Positions 7,226-16,047 of a stretch of 45,217 bases of DNA are shown here, piece by piece. Below the pieces are notes generated by a model, which saw nothing but the letters and a program-made list of their open reading frames with translations, ran no database searches and had not been told where the DNA came from. The DNA lies in contig CAYOSH010000030.1 of the NCBI GenBank assembly GCA_964406575.1, positions 1 through 45,217 on the forward strand, given 5' to 3'. Source of the DNA: WTAW01 sp964406575 (GTDB taxonomy: Bacteria > Acidobacteriota > Aminicenantia > Aminicenantales > Aminicenantaceae). Every line of letters starts with the position of its first letter. Position 1 is the first letter of the stretch. Both the position numbers and the translations under genes were made by a program.

Positions 7226-8063
7226 ATTTTCTGACTATTCTTTTGAGGGCCTCGAGGATTATTTCTGGTTTCTCATCCCTTTTATAGGGCCATTTTTTTC
7301 GGAAAGTCCGGATTTCATCGAGGTTTATCTCCGCCACCAAAAACTCCTCTTCTCCGTACGGGGCCTTTGCCATAAGCTTGCCACCCGGGTTGTAGATGAA
7401 CGATCCTCCGGCGAAGGATTTTCCGTCCTCAAAGCCCACTCGATTGGCGTAAATGACAAAGGAGGTGGAGAATCGCGACAAGGATTCTCCCATGAGTTCC
7501 CACATGTGGCTTGTTTCCCATCCCTCTTCCCCGGTGATCCCTCTTCCCGGAGCTGCGCTGAGGACGATGACGACCTCGGCGCCTCCGGCAAACAGAAGAT
7601 AACCCGCTCCGTAATGAAGAAAATCGTAGCAGATCATCAGGCCAGTTTTTCCGAAAGGTGAGGGAAAGGTTTGAAAGTTTTTCCCCTGGCCGAAAAACTT
7701 CAATTCTTCGAACATACCGTAGGTGGGCAAGAAAACCTTGCGGTGGATGTGCTGTATTTTCCCATCCGTGAGGAACGCAGCCGAGTTGAAAAAAAGCCCT
7801 TTGTCTTTCTCTTCCACAAACCCCACGACCAGAGATATGTTTTCACTGAGTTGTTTCAATCGATCAAAGACAGAGGCTTGATCAGGCTTCAAGGCGACAT
7901 CCGGCACGAAATCTTGGAGAGTGTATCCGGTGAGGCTCAATTCTGGAAACACGAGGAGATCTGCCTCATTTTTTTTAGCTTTTTCGACTAAATCCACGTG
8001 GAGTTTTAAATTTTTGTCCACATCTCCCAAATGTGGGGCGATCTGGGCAATGGCAACCTTCAT
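7215..8063 (-). CDS. carbon-nitrogen hydrolase, probable glutaminase partner of NadE
   Basis: Nitrilase-superfamily amidase of 282 residues with the Glu-Lys-Cys triad visible: E41 in FPELSLTGY, K109 in HRKVFLPTYG and C145 in GLMICYDF. In glutamine-dependent NAD synthetases this module is fused to the N-terminus of NadE; here it is a separate gene overlapping nadE by 11 bases. It most likely releases ammonia from glutamine for NadE, although other amide substrates are possible. The start at 8063 matches the family N-terminus (MKVAIAQIAP). No ribosome-binding site precedes it, and a promoter-like pair ends just upstream, so the mRNA may be leaderless. Confidence 0.88.
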   Translation of the reverse strand: MKVAIAQIAPHLGDVDKNLKLHVDLVEKAKKNEADLLVFPELSLTGYTLQDFVPDVALKPDQASVFDRLKQLSENISLVVGFVEEKDKGLFFNSAAFLTDGKIQHIHRKVFLPTYGMFEELKFFGQGKNFQTFPSPFGKTGLMICYDFLHYGAGYLLFAGGAEVVIVLSAAPGRGITGEEGWETSHMWELMGESLSRFSTSFVIYANRVGFEDGKSFAGGSFIYNPGGKLMAKAPYGEEEFLVAEINLDEIRTFRKKWPYKRDEKPEIILEALKRIVRKYED

Positions 8064-8070
8064 GAATGAA

Positions 8071-8099
8071 AAATTAACACAATTTGCAGAGCTTTGCAA
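8071..8099 (-). promoter_or_regulatory. possible promoter ending next to the start codon of the nitrilase-like gene
   Basis: On the minus strand TTGCAA (8094-8099), 17 bases and TAATTT (8071-8076). The -10 would be only 7 bases from the ATG, which predicts a transcript with almost no leader. Match quality is moderate. Confidence 0.35.
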
Positions 8100-8220
8100 T
8101 CTCGCATACGAGAGGGGTGGCATTTCCAAATCTGTGATCGAACGAACACAAATTTCATTATTGAATGTGCCAATTCATGCCTTCGCCGATTTGCAAATAC
8201 TCTGCGGATGGATATATTGA

Positions 8221-8250
8221 TTGAAAAATGAATTGCGTTTGTAATATATA
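8221..8250 (+). promoter_or_regulatory. promoter of the J-domain gene
   Basis: TTGAAA (8221-8226), 18 bases and TATATA (8245-8250) lie in the divergent spacer, predicting a leader of about 60 bases. Confidence 0.5.
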
Positions 8251-8316
8251 TATAGACAACGTCCATTAGTACGGAAAACAGGATGACCAAACCAAAAGGG
8301 CCAAGCAGGCAATAAT

Positions 8317-9810
8317 ATGGAGCATATAGGCCGCTATCTCCGAGATATCTATTTTCATAATAAGAAGGGACAGCTAACATTTCGATACCAGAGCATCCAA
8401 AAATATCTCTATTTCCAGGATGGGAATCTCGTTTTTACCAAAACAAACCAACAGCCGGAGCTTTTAGGTGAGGTTTTATACAGGTTAGGGAAGCTCTCGC
8501 AGGAGGCGTATCTAAACATCGAAGAGTACATCGAGCCCATGGAAATCATCGGTCAAGTCTTGGTCAAGCGCGGGCTCATCTCGCAACAAGATCTGTTGGA
8601 TGGATTGACCTATCAGATGAGAGAAGTTACCCTGAACCTTTTCCCGATATTTAATGGTGCTTTCATGTTCCAGGAAAGAGAAGAATTGAGCCTGGAGGAC
8701 CTGGACTCAAAGATCAGCATTCCCACCCTCATCACAGATGGGGTGCGACGCATGAAATATGATTCCAACCTGGAAAAATTTTTGAAAAAACAGACCATTT
8801 CTCCCAGGGACAGAGGTCTTATCCTTCATCTGACTGAGGAGGAAAAGGGAGTTCTAAAAAAGATCAATGCCGATTCTCCGCCCGCCGACATCTTGAAGTA
8901 CTCGGGATTAAATCCTGATTTCTTCTGGAAAAGCTTGTATCTCTTTTATTGCTTGAATTTGATCGAGGTGAGCCAGGAGGAATATGTCGTCGACGCCGAG
9001 GAAAAGCCTGCAGCAAAACCGATGAGAAAGGATCAGGCTGAAAAGCTTCAGAACGCGGAAGACTTCCTCGGCAGAATTACTACGATGAGTTTCTACCAAA
9101 TTCTTGATGTCTCCAAATCGGCATCTGTGACAGACATCAAGAAGGCCTATTTTGGATTGGCTAGAAAATACCATCCAGACTTGTTTTCACGGGGATTAGC
9201 CGCAGAAAAAAAAGAAATGATCGATGAAGTATTTGATCAGATCACCAAGGCCTATCATATATTGAGCGATGATGATAAAAGAGAAGAATATGACAAGGAA
9301 CTTGCAGAGGAAGGGGCGGGTGACCGAGGAAACGTTAGGAAGAAAGCAGATGTGAAATTCCGACAGGCCAAGACACTCTATAACCAGGCGAGGTATGAAG
9401 AGGCTATGGCCTACTTGGATGAAGCCATCAGACTCGACCCTCACAAATCCAAGTTTTTTTTATTGCTTGCCATGGTTGAGACGAAGATCCCCTTCTACCT
9501 GAGAAAGGCAGAAGAGCATTTCAGGACGGTGATAAAAATGGAACCATGGAGTCCGGATGGTTATCTGGGTCTGGGAGTCATGTATAAGAATGCAGATTTG
9601 AAAATAAAAGCAAAAAACCAGTTCGGCAAAGCCCTTAAAGTCGACCCGGGGAATCCTCAAGCTTTAAAAGAATTGAAGGAGCTTCATAGATCGGAGTCAA
9701 AAGGTGGAATTAGAGACATCAAAGACCTTAAGGACCTTCTGTCTTTTGATGTGAAAGGGCTCAAAGATAAGTTTGCGAAGGCCATTTTTGGGAAGAAAAA
9801 GAAGAAATAG
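8317..9810 (+). CDS. DUF4388/PATAN-like, J-domain and TPR protein
   Basis: A 497-residue cytoplasmic protein with three parts. Residues 1 to about 235 resemble the DUF4388 (PATAN) module, starting with the GQLTFRYQSIQKYLYFQDGNLVF segment and containing GQVLVKRGLISQQDLLDGL. Residues 257-325 are a J domain with the HPD triad at 286-288, so it should stimulate an Hsp70. Residues of about 340-465 are TPR helices ending in a Lys-rich tail. J-domain proteins of this make-up occur in delta-proteobacteria and relatives with unknown clients. It has its own promoter, and its stop lies 9 bases from the convergent ligA stop. The molecular role is not known. Confidence 0.85.
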   Translation: MEHIGRYLRDIYFHNKKGQLTFRYQSIQKYLYFQDGNLVFTKTNQQPELLGEVLYRLGKLSQEAYLNIEEYIEPMEIIGQVLVKRGLISQQDLLDGLTYQMREVTLNLFPIFNGAFMFQEREELSLEDLDSKISIPTLITDGVRRMKYDSNLEKFLKKQTISPRDRGLILHLTEEEKGVLKKINADSPPADILKYSGLNPDFFWKSLYLFYCLNLIEVSQEEYVVDAEEKPAAKPMRKDQAEKLQNAEDFLGRITTMSFYQILDVSKSASVTDIKKAYFGLARKYHPDLFSRGLAAEKKEMIDEVFDQITKAYHILSDDDKREEYDKELAEEGAGDRGNVRKKADVKFRQAKTLYNQARYEEAMAYLDEAIRLDPHKSKFFLLLAMVETKIPFYLRKAEEHFRTVIKMEPWSPDGYLGLGVMYKNADLKIKAKNQFGKALKVDPGNPQALKELKELHRSESKGGIRDIKDLKDLLSFDVKGLKDKFAKAIFGKKKKK

Positions 9811-9819
9811 TTTTGCGAT

Positions 9820-11820
9820 TCAGCGAGAGATCATTTTGAGGAAATCCTTTTCATCGAGGACTGGCACACCCAATGCTTGAGCTTTTTCGAGCTTAGATCC
9901 CGGATCCTCCCCTGCAATGATATAAGTTGTTTTTCGGCTCACCGACGAGGTGACGGTTCCCCCGAGCTGCTCGATACGTTTTTTCGCTTCTTCGCGGCTG
10001 AATCGTGTCAGCTTTCCAGTCAACACGAATGTCTTTCCGGATAGAGCCCCTCCTTCATGAGATGCCACAGTTTGAGAGAAGAAGCGGACACCCGCCGCTC
10101 GCAATTTGTCTAAAAGCTCCAAATTTTCGCGTTGCTGGAAGAAGAAGGCGATGCTTTCAGCGACCTTGGGTCCCACATCTTCGACCTGGATCAGCTCTTC
10201 CAAGGAAGCCTTGGCTAGAGAGTCTAATCGTCGAAAGTGAGAGGCGAGTGCTTGGGCCGTGCGCTCACCAACGAACCTGATGCCCAACGCATAGATCAGA
10301 CGGTTGAGGTCGCGCTGTTTCGATTTTTCGATCTCATCCAGCAGGTTTTGTGAGCTTTTGGGTCCCATCCTTTCGAGGTCCACCAAGTCTTCATATTTGA
10401 GGACATAGAGGTCGGGAATCGTTTGAACGAGTTTTTTTGCCATAAGCTGGTGCACAAGTGCCACCCCGAGTGTCTCGATATTCATAGCCCGTCGCGAAGC
10501 ATAATGGAGAAACGATTCTTGTAGTTTTGCAGGACAGGAAGGGTTGATGCACCGGGAGACGACTTCATCTTCGGGTCGGAATGTTGAGGTGTGACACACG
10601 GGGCACTTCTTCGGAAAATCGAAGGGAATCTCTTTCCCCGTCCTTCTCTCCTTCATCACCGAGACGACCTTTGGAATGACATCTCCACTCCGTTCGATCA
10701 GCACAAAGTCTCCGATACGGATATCTTTCCGCCGGATCTCATCCTCATTGTGCAAAGTCGACCGGCTTATCGTTGTTCCCGAGAGCTTGACCGGTTCAAG
10801 AACAGCCACAGGTGTGAGGGCTCCTGTCCTTCCCACCTGAACAATGATGTTTTTGATCCGAGTTGTTGCCTGCCTTGCAGGGAATTTGAATGAAATGGCC
10901 CATCTCGGGAATTTGGCCGTGCTACCGAGGAGTTTCTGTTGTGCTGTGGAATCTACCTTGACAACGATGCCATCGACGTCGTAATCGAGCGTATCCCTGC
11001 GTCCCTGCCACTCTTCATAATATGAGATGACCTCTTTAAGTGATGAACAGCGGCGTGAATGGGGATTGATCTTGAATCCAAGATTTTTCATTGTTATGAG
11101 GTTTTGCCATTGGCTCTCCTTCTCCTCTCCTCCAATGAACAGAGAATAGAGAAAGGCATCCAGCATTCGTGTGGCGACCTCCTTCGGGTCGAGAAGCCGG
11201 ATGGATCCGGCAGCGGCATTCCTTGGATTAGCGAAAAGAGGAAGATCTTCGCTCTCTCGCATTCGGTTTATTCTTTTGAACGAACGATAGGGCAGATAGA
11301 TCTCACCCCGGACCTCGAGCTCATCCGATTGCCGTATGGAGAGTGGAATACTCCTTATCGTTCTGACATTTGCGGTAACGTCATCTCCTCTTAGACCGTC
11401 ACCTCTGGTAACGGACTGCGCAAATTTTCCGTTGCGGTACATCACAGAAATTCCCAATCCATCGATCTTCAATTCTGCAACATAAGCGATTTTTTCTTTG
11501 GGTATGATTTTTCGTATCCGGTCCTCGAATTCTTTCAGCTCTTCCAGCGTGTAAGAGTTGTCGAGACTGAGCATGGGAGTGCTGTGTTCCACCGGGAAAA
11601 AACCCTCAAGGGGTTGTTCTCCCACTCTTTGAGTGGGCGATTCGGGCGTTACCAGTTCTGGAAACTCTCTTTCCAAATTTGTGAGTTCCTTGACGAGCAC
11701 ATCGAACTCGTAATCGGAAATCTGCGGGTCGTTATCGACATAGTATTTCTTTTCGTGGGCGACAACATCTTCTCTGAGCTTGTGAATTTTTTTTTGGGCC
11801 TCTTTGAGCGTGAGGGTCAT
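9820..11820 (-). CDS. ligA: NAD-dependent DNA ligase
   Basis: Seals nicks in replication and repair with NAD as AMP donor. It has 666 residues, the usual length. Domains in order: Ia (YYVDNDPQISDYEFD), adenylation domain with K118 in the KxDG motif, OB fold, a four-Cys zinc finger (CPVC then CINPSC), helix-hairpin-helix repeats near residues 450-570, and a C-terminal BRCT domain from about 588. All catalytic parts are present. A well-formed promoter and a leader hairpin lie upstream. Confidence 0.98.
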   Translation of the reverse strand: MTLTLKEAQKKIHKLREDVVAHEKKYYVDNDPQISDYEFDVLVKELTNLEREFPELVTPESPTQRVGEQPLEGFFPVEHSTPMLSLDNSYTLEELKEFEDRIRKIIPKEKIAYVAELKIDGLGISVMYRNGKFAQSVTRGDGLRGDDVTANVRTIRSIPLSIRQSDELEVRGEIYLPYRSFKRINRMRESEDLPLFANPRNAAAGSIRLLDPKEVATRMLDAFLYSLFIGGEEKESQWQNLITMKNLGFKINPHSRRCSSLKEVISYYEEWQGRRDTLDYDVDGIVVKVDSTAQQKLLGSTAKFPRWAISFKFPARQATTRIKNIIVQVGRTGALTPVAVLEPVKLSGTTISRSTLHNEDEIRRKDIRIGDFVLIERSGDVIPKVVSVMKERRTGKEIPFDFPKKCPVCHTSTFRPEDEVVSRCINPSCPAKLQESFLHYASRRAMNIETLGVALVHQLMAKKLVQTIPDLYVLKYEDLVDLERMGPKSSQNLLDEIEKSKQRDLNRLIYALGIRFVGERTAQALASHFRRLDSLAKASLEELIQVEDVGPKVAESIAFFFQQRENLELLDKLRAAGVRFFSQTVASHEGGALSGKTFVLTGKLTRFSREEAKKRIEQLGGTVTSSVSRKTTYIIAGEDPGSKLEKAQALGVPVLDEKDFLKMISR

Positions 11821-11848
11821 TGGATGTCACTCTTTCATTTTGAAGAGG

Positions 11849-11865
11849 GGCCGGATTTTCCGGCC
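11849..11865. repeat. perfect inverted repeat in the ligA leader
   Basis: GGCCGG (11849-11854), loop ATTTT and CCGGCC (11860-11865). It lies between the predicted ligA transcription start and the ATG, so it would form a compact hairpin in the 5' untranslated RNA, or could be an operator. Confidence 0.5.
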
Positions 11866-11884
11866 GCTGTTCCGGATTGTATTG

Positions 11885-11913
11885 ATATTATTACAGAAAG
11901 AACAAAAGTTCAA
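11885..11913 (-). promoter_or_regulatory. promoter of ligA
   Basis: On the minus strand TTGAAC (11908-11913), 17 bases and TAATAT (11885-11890), about 65 bases upstream of the ligA start codon. Confidence 0.55.
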
Positions 11914-12082
11914 TTGGGACATCTCCTTTTGCTTGTGTGCTTACGATCACGGATTTAAAAGTGCTCCTCTCCTCATCCAACTTTTTATAATCGAGGAACG
12001 GCTGTTTTTTTGAGTAAAAGCACACCAATAGGCTTAAGAATTCGGAGAGAAGATTGTTATCGGAGTCTGCTGCAGGCTGTTA

Positions 12083-13234
12083 TTATATGCCTAAACGTAT
12101 TTTGGTCTGATCGACGAGAGCGTTGAATTTCTCCAATGCCTGCTGCTGTTCTGCTTGGAGCTTTTCGACGGCGTTCTGCTCTGCTTCAAGGAGTTTCAAC
12201 ATTTTTTCCATTTCTGTTTTTTCAGTGTCGGAGAGGTCCTCTTCGGCTTTTTCACCGAATTTATCGTTGAAGCTCTTTGTTAGAGCCTCGAGGTTTTTGC
12301 TTATATCGCCGAGTTCCTTGATCTTTTCGTTGTATCCCGGGACTTCTCGATTGAAGAAAAGCCGTTGGGCAAGATCCATAGCTTTTTGAGAATTGGCTTC
12401 TGAGAGAAAGCTTGCATCGAGCAGATACTTGATTGCCTCTGCTGAACCGTTGTTGTGTGAGTTGCTTTTTGAAGCTAGGATGACTCCCATGTTGTATGCC
12501 ACATCGCCCTTTTTCTCTTTTGCGTAGGCCTGTTTGTAATATGTCAGAGCTTCGTCCTTTTGTCCGGACCTATTCAGAGAGTTTGCCAGATAGACAATGC
12601 AGGGATAGTCATTCGCTACGCTGACGCAAACTTTCCAGGCTTTTGCAGCATCGCTGTATTCCTTGGCATCGTAAAGAGCTTTTGCCACTTTTTTTAGGTC
12701 AGTGGTGATCTGCTTATTTTTCAGGATGTTGTAAGCACTGATATAAGAATTCGATGCGCCCTTAAAATCCTTGGATTTTTCTTGCACCTGACCTTGAACA
12801 TAAGTGCCTGCACCCACAAGCTGGTTGTTGTTCTGGTCTTTTCCGATCTGTATGGCCTGCTGGGCATAGGTTTTTGCTTTTACCAAGTTCTGTCCTTGTT
12901 GTCCGTAAATGGCAGCCACTGTCACGAGAACCTGGTATTTCATGAGATCATCCAGGCCGCCCAACGCTATAGCCTTCTCACCATATTCAATGGTCTCAGC
13001 GGCTGTTTTGCCGCTGTATGGCGTTGTGCACAGGTTTGCATATGCAAAATTTTCGTATTGGGATCCTTTTCCGCCACATTGCCCCAGGTAGTCTTTGAGG
13101 AGCTTTACCCTCTGGCTGGCATCTGGGGTTGTCATAGCTTTGATGTATGCCTGATCACAGGGATTTTCTTGCGCGACCACAGGGATGGCGATGAGCAGCG
13201 TCAATGTTAATGCTGTGAGTACTCTTCTTTTCAT
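12083..13234 (-). CDS. exported TPR protein of unknown function
   Basis: A 383-residue protein with a clear signal peptide (MKRRVLTALTLTLLIAIPVVAQE, cleavage likely after VVA or AQE), so it is periplasmic or secreted. Most of the mature part is helical TPR repeats, for example AAIYGQQGQNLVKAKTYAQQAI and LANSLNRSGQKDEALTYYKQAY. The last 80 residues are a charged Glu/Lys/Gln coiled coil. ATG at 13234 is preferred over a TTG two codons earlier because AGGAG ends 9 bases before it. No enzyme motif is seen. It is monocistronic, and its function cannot be named from sequence. Confidence 0.85.
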   Translation of the reverse strand: MKRRVLTALTLTLLIAIPVVAQENPCDQAYIKAMTTPDASQRVKLLKDYLGQCGGKGSQYENFAYANLCTTPYSGKTAAETIEYGEKAIALGGLDDLMKYQVLVTVAAIYGQQGQNLVKAKTYAQQAIQIGKDQNNNQLVGAGTYVQGQVQEKSKDFKGASNSYISAYNILKNKQITTDLKKVAKALYDAKEYSDAAKAWKVCVSVANDYPCIVYLANSLNRSGQKDEALTYYKQAYAKEKKGDVAYNMGVILASKSNSHNNGSAEAIKYLLDASFLSEANSQKAMDLAQRLFFNREVPGYNEKIKELGDISKNLEALTKSFNDKFGEKAEEDLSDTEKTEMEKMLKLLEAEQNAVEKLQAEQQQALEKFNALVDQTKIRLGI

Positions 13235-13283
13235 GTTCAACCTCTCCTAATGGTTTACTATCTATCCACTTCGGGAAAGCGAA

Positions 13284-13313
13284 ATATTAGCATATATTCA
13301 AGTAAAAAAGCAA
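13284..13313 (-). promoter_or_regulatory. promoter of the exported TPR gene
   Basis: On the minus strand TTGCTT (13308-13313), 18 bases and TAATAT (13284-13289), about 50 bases upstream of the start codon. Confidence 0.45.
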
Positions 13314-13718
13314 TTTCTTTTCACCTAATCTCGATACTAGCAAAAACTGTGCCAATATTAAAGTGTTTGGATCTATAATGTTTTATTTGTTAAAAATGCG
13401 GGGTCTTTATGGAATGTTAAAGCCGGTCATATCATAGGCTGATTTCCAGCCCTTCATCTGGAAAAAAACACTGAAGATCATGTGGGGGCGCGCATAAATC
13501 ACGTTTTCTGATAAATATAATGATAGGCAGATGATGTTTCATTTTTTGGTGATTCGGAGGTGATTTTGTGCCTTTTGGGGCATTTTCGTAAAGTTTTTTA
13601 CGGGATTGTGTATAAAATCCAAATTATTGGATTTCCCTCGCCGAGTTCTCTTTTTGTCGAAATCTTCTGGGGCTGGTCAAACTTAGACTTTTGCGGCGAT
13701 ATAGGATAGAATGGCCCT
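13314..13718. other. divergent spacer between TPR gene and murB
   Basis: About 400 AT-rich bases between divergent genes. I see no credible frame, RNA gene or strong repeat. A TAGAAT at 13707-13712, shortly before the murB ATG, may be a -10, but no matching -35 is convincing. Confidence 0.5.
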
Positions 13719-14663
13719 ATGGACAACAGGAGGAGAGACTTCCCGAAAATTTTTCAGGAAACTCTGGAAAAGCCTCTGAATTTTTCCGTACGGCTTTCCG
13801 AATGTTCCCATTTTCGTATAGGCGGCAATGCGGATTATTTTTTCTGTGCCCGCTCGAGCACTGAATTGGTGAAAGCCGTTGCTTTGGCGCGCCAGTGCTC
13901 TCTGTATCATTATGTGATAGGCGGTGGTACCAACCTGTTGTTCGAAGATGAAGGATTCCGTGGACTTATCATCAAGAACAAAGCTAAAGGGATCGACCGA
14001 CAGAACAGAAGACTCATCCGCTGCGACTCAGGGAGCTCGTTGAAAGACATCCTCGAGTACTGTACTGAGAACGAGTTGGGAGGTTTAGAGTTCTTAGCAG
14101 GAATCCCCGGCACTGTCGGCGGGGCTGTTTGTGGGAATGCCGGAGCCTTTGATGAGGAAATCGGCGATCGTGTGGTGGAAGCTATGCTTTTTGATGAAAC
14201 GGATAAGGAAGTCAGGAGAGACAACGAGTATTTTTCCTTTGATTATCGTTACAGCGCCCTTAAAGAGAGCCATGAAGTGGTTTTGGGGGTGGTTCTTCAG
14301 CTCGAACAGCGGACGAAGTCGTTGATTGAGACCAAAATGGAAGATATCCTGGAGCGCAGAAAGAAAAGACATCCTCCATGGGACATCGCCTGTGCGGGCA
14401 GTTTTTTTCAGAATCCCGTCTCTCCGGAGGGGAAAAAAGTGCCCGCTGCTCAACTCCTGGAGCGCATCGGCGCCAAAGGTTTCAGCAAAGGAGATGCAGC
14501 TGTTTACGAAGGGCATGCCAATTTCATCATCAACCGGGGTCATGCCTCTGCCAGAGAAGTTATCGACCTCGCTTCTGAGCTCAAAAAAAGGGTCAAGGAG
14601 GAGTTTGGCGTCGAGCTCAAGGAAGAGGTTATTCGTGTCCCAGCAATGCCTCCATCGCACTGA
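13719..14663 (+). CDS. murB: UDP-N-acetylenolpyruvoylglucosamine reductase
   Basis: FAD enzyme that reduces UDP-GlcNAc-enolpyruvate to UDP-MurNAc in peptidoglycan synthesis. It has 314 residues. FAD-binding signatures: CSHFRIGGNADYF, VIGGGTNLL and FLAGIPGTVGGAVCGNAGAF. The catalytic Ser lies in AGSFFQNP, followed by AAQLLERIGAKG. The pattern fits the shorter type II MurB. AGGAG lies in front of the start. Its last 35 bases overlap the end of the convergent DUF2520 gene. MurA is 3 kb downstream on the other strand. Confidence 0.96.
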   Translation: MDNRRRDFPKIFQETLEKPLNFSVRLSECSHFRIGGNADYFFCARSSTELVKAVALARQCSLYHYVIGGGTNLLFEDEGFRGLIIKNKAKGIDRQNRRLIRCDSGSSLKDILEYCTENELGGLEFLAGIPGTVGGAVCGNAGAFDEEIGDRVVEAMLFDETDKEVRRDNEYFSFDYRYSALKESHEVVLGVVLQLEQRTKSLIETKMEDILERRKKRHPPWDIACAGSFFQNPVSPEGKKVPAAQLLERIGAKGFSKGDAAVYEGHANFIINRGHASAREVIDLASELKKRVKEEFGVELKEEVIRVPAMPPSH

Positions 14664-15498
14664 TCTTTTCTCTTGAAACTTTTTTGCCGCGCTTTGCCAT
14701 TTCCAAGGCTTGGCGTGCCAGGTCGATGTATATTCCGTGTAAAGAGGGAAATTTTTTAAGTTCTGCCAAGTGCTTTTTTATCGTGTTCAGATCACCTCTG
14801 GGAACAGGGCCTGTCAATGCGCTAAAAATGTCAATTTTGTTTACATTATGTAAAGTTCCTTCGACGAGCGGCCAGAGGATTTTTTTCGCCTGTTTTTCCC
14901 CGATTCCGCACTCGCTGAGGAGTGATATGGCCGAATACAGGAGCACAACACACATGTTGGATGCCAGACTACATGCGGTGTGATAGGAGGCTTTGTCTTT
15001 GGTGCGGATCGTGAAGTGTCGGGCTCCCAATATTTTGACGATATCTTTAGCTACGGACAGGGCCTGTGCGTCTCCTTCGAGAGCGAAAAAAACACCTTGA
15101 AAGATGTCAATCGGGCATTCTTTATTAGGGAAAGATTGGCCGGGGTGGACCGATGCTGTGTGTGCGCCTTTCTTTTTGAGGGGCGCAAGGGTTTTAGACG
15201 TCAACAGGCCGCTGCAGTGGAAAACGAACTTCCCTTTCCACTCCAAGGCTGCGGACGCAAGGTCTTTAGCCGCCCGTCCGAGTTCGTCATCCGGAACAGT
15301 GAGGAAAAGGATCTCTCCCTGGCTGGCAGTTCGGACATTGTCTGTGGATGGGCTGCCCTGCCCGATGATGTGACGGCTTTCTTCAGCAGAGCACAATGAC
15401 CGGCAGGAAAGCGCCTTGATCGAATAGCCCTTTTGGGACAGAGCATGTGCTAAAGAGGTTCCCAGGCGTCCAGCCCCGATAATGGCGATATTTTTCAT
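14629..15498 (-). CDS. Rossmann-fold DUF2520 protein
   Basis: A 289-residue protein whose N-terminal NAD(P)-binding domain starts MKNIAIIGAGRLGTSLAHAL (GxGxxG). The C-terminal helical domain is of DUF2520 type (VHPGQSFP, then the helical ASYHTACSLASNMCVVLL region). It resembles pyrroline-5-carboxylate reductase and 6-phosphogluconate dehydrogenase relatives, but the substrate is unknown. It overlaps the stop of the upstream NYN gene by 4 bases (ATGA), so the two are an operon, and it overlaps murB tail to tail. Confidence 0.88.
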   Translation of the reverse strand: MKNIAIIGAGRLGTSLAHALSQKGYSIKALSCRSLCSAEESRHIIGQGSPSTDNVRTASQGEILFLTVPDDELGRAAKDLASAALEWKGKFVFHCSGLLTSKTLAPLKKKGAHTASVHPGQSFPNKECPIDIFQGVFFALEGDAQALSVAKDIVKILGARHFTIRTKDKASYHTACSLASNMCVVLLYSAISLLSECGIGEKQAKKILWPLVEGTLHNVNKIDIFSALTGPVPRGDLNTIKKHLAELKKFPSLHGIYIDLARQALEMAKRGKKVSREKISAMEALLGHE

Positions 15499-15974
15499 CT
15501 CTTCTTCTCAAAAATGTCGGTCCAATGGCTGATTTCGAGTGGGGATGGGACGATCTCATTTTTGTCCATTTCCGAGAGATCTTTGTTTTCTTTAAGGGCG
15601 GTTTTAAGCTCTTTATTGAACGCCTCGCACGATAGCGGTTTGACCCCGTGCTTTCTAGCGAAATCTTTGATCTCCCTGTCGGAACTCACAACAAAGAATC
15701 GACGCTTCCTGGCATGTTTGGATATGATGTTTTTTATGATCCTGTCTGCATTCTGTCCTCTGTCCGCGTAGAATACAGTCAAGGACCTGTCCGGGAAAAT
15801 TTGATCGTTTATTGAGGGATCCGGTGGTCCATCGAAAACGACGAATATCTTTGTTCTTTTTATTTTATGGAAGATCAACAATTTAGAAATCAGACTGCAT
15901 TTACTCCGATAGTCTCTCAACTCATTGGGTGAAGTGTGCCCTATGAAATTGTTCCCGTCAATCAAGTATGCCAT
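15495..15974 (-). CDS. NYN-domain protein, YacP-like putative RNase
   Basis: A 159-residue protein beginning MAYLIDGNNFIGH, the acidic N-terminal motif of PIN/NYN nucleases. VVFDGPPD and VVSSDREIKDFARKHG supply the further conserved acidic residues. YacP-like proteins are mRNA-processing RNases in Firmicutes. No strong ribosome-binding site is visible. It is translationally coupled to the DUF2520 gene downstream. Confidence 0.85.
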   Translation of the reverse strand: MAYLIDGNNFIGHTSPNELRDYRSKCSLISKLLIFHKIKRTKIFVVFDGPPDPSINDQIFPDRSLTVFYADRGQNADRIIKNIISKHARKRRFFVVSSDREIKDFARKHGVKPLSCEAFNKELKTALKENKDLSEMDKNEIVPSPLEISHWTDIFEKKR

Positions 15975-16047
15975 TTCGCTTGTCCGTCAAAATGTTATTC
16001 GAATGTGGGATGAGAAATTTCGGATGTTGGATCAGGACTCCGTGTTA

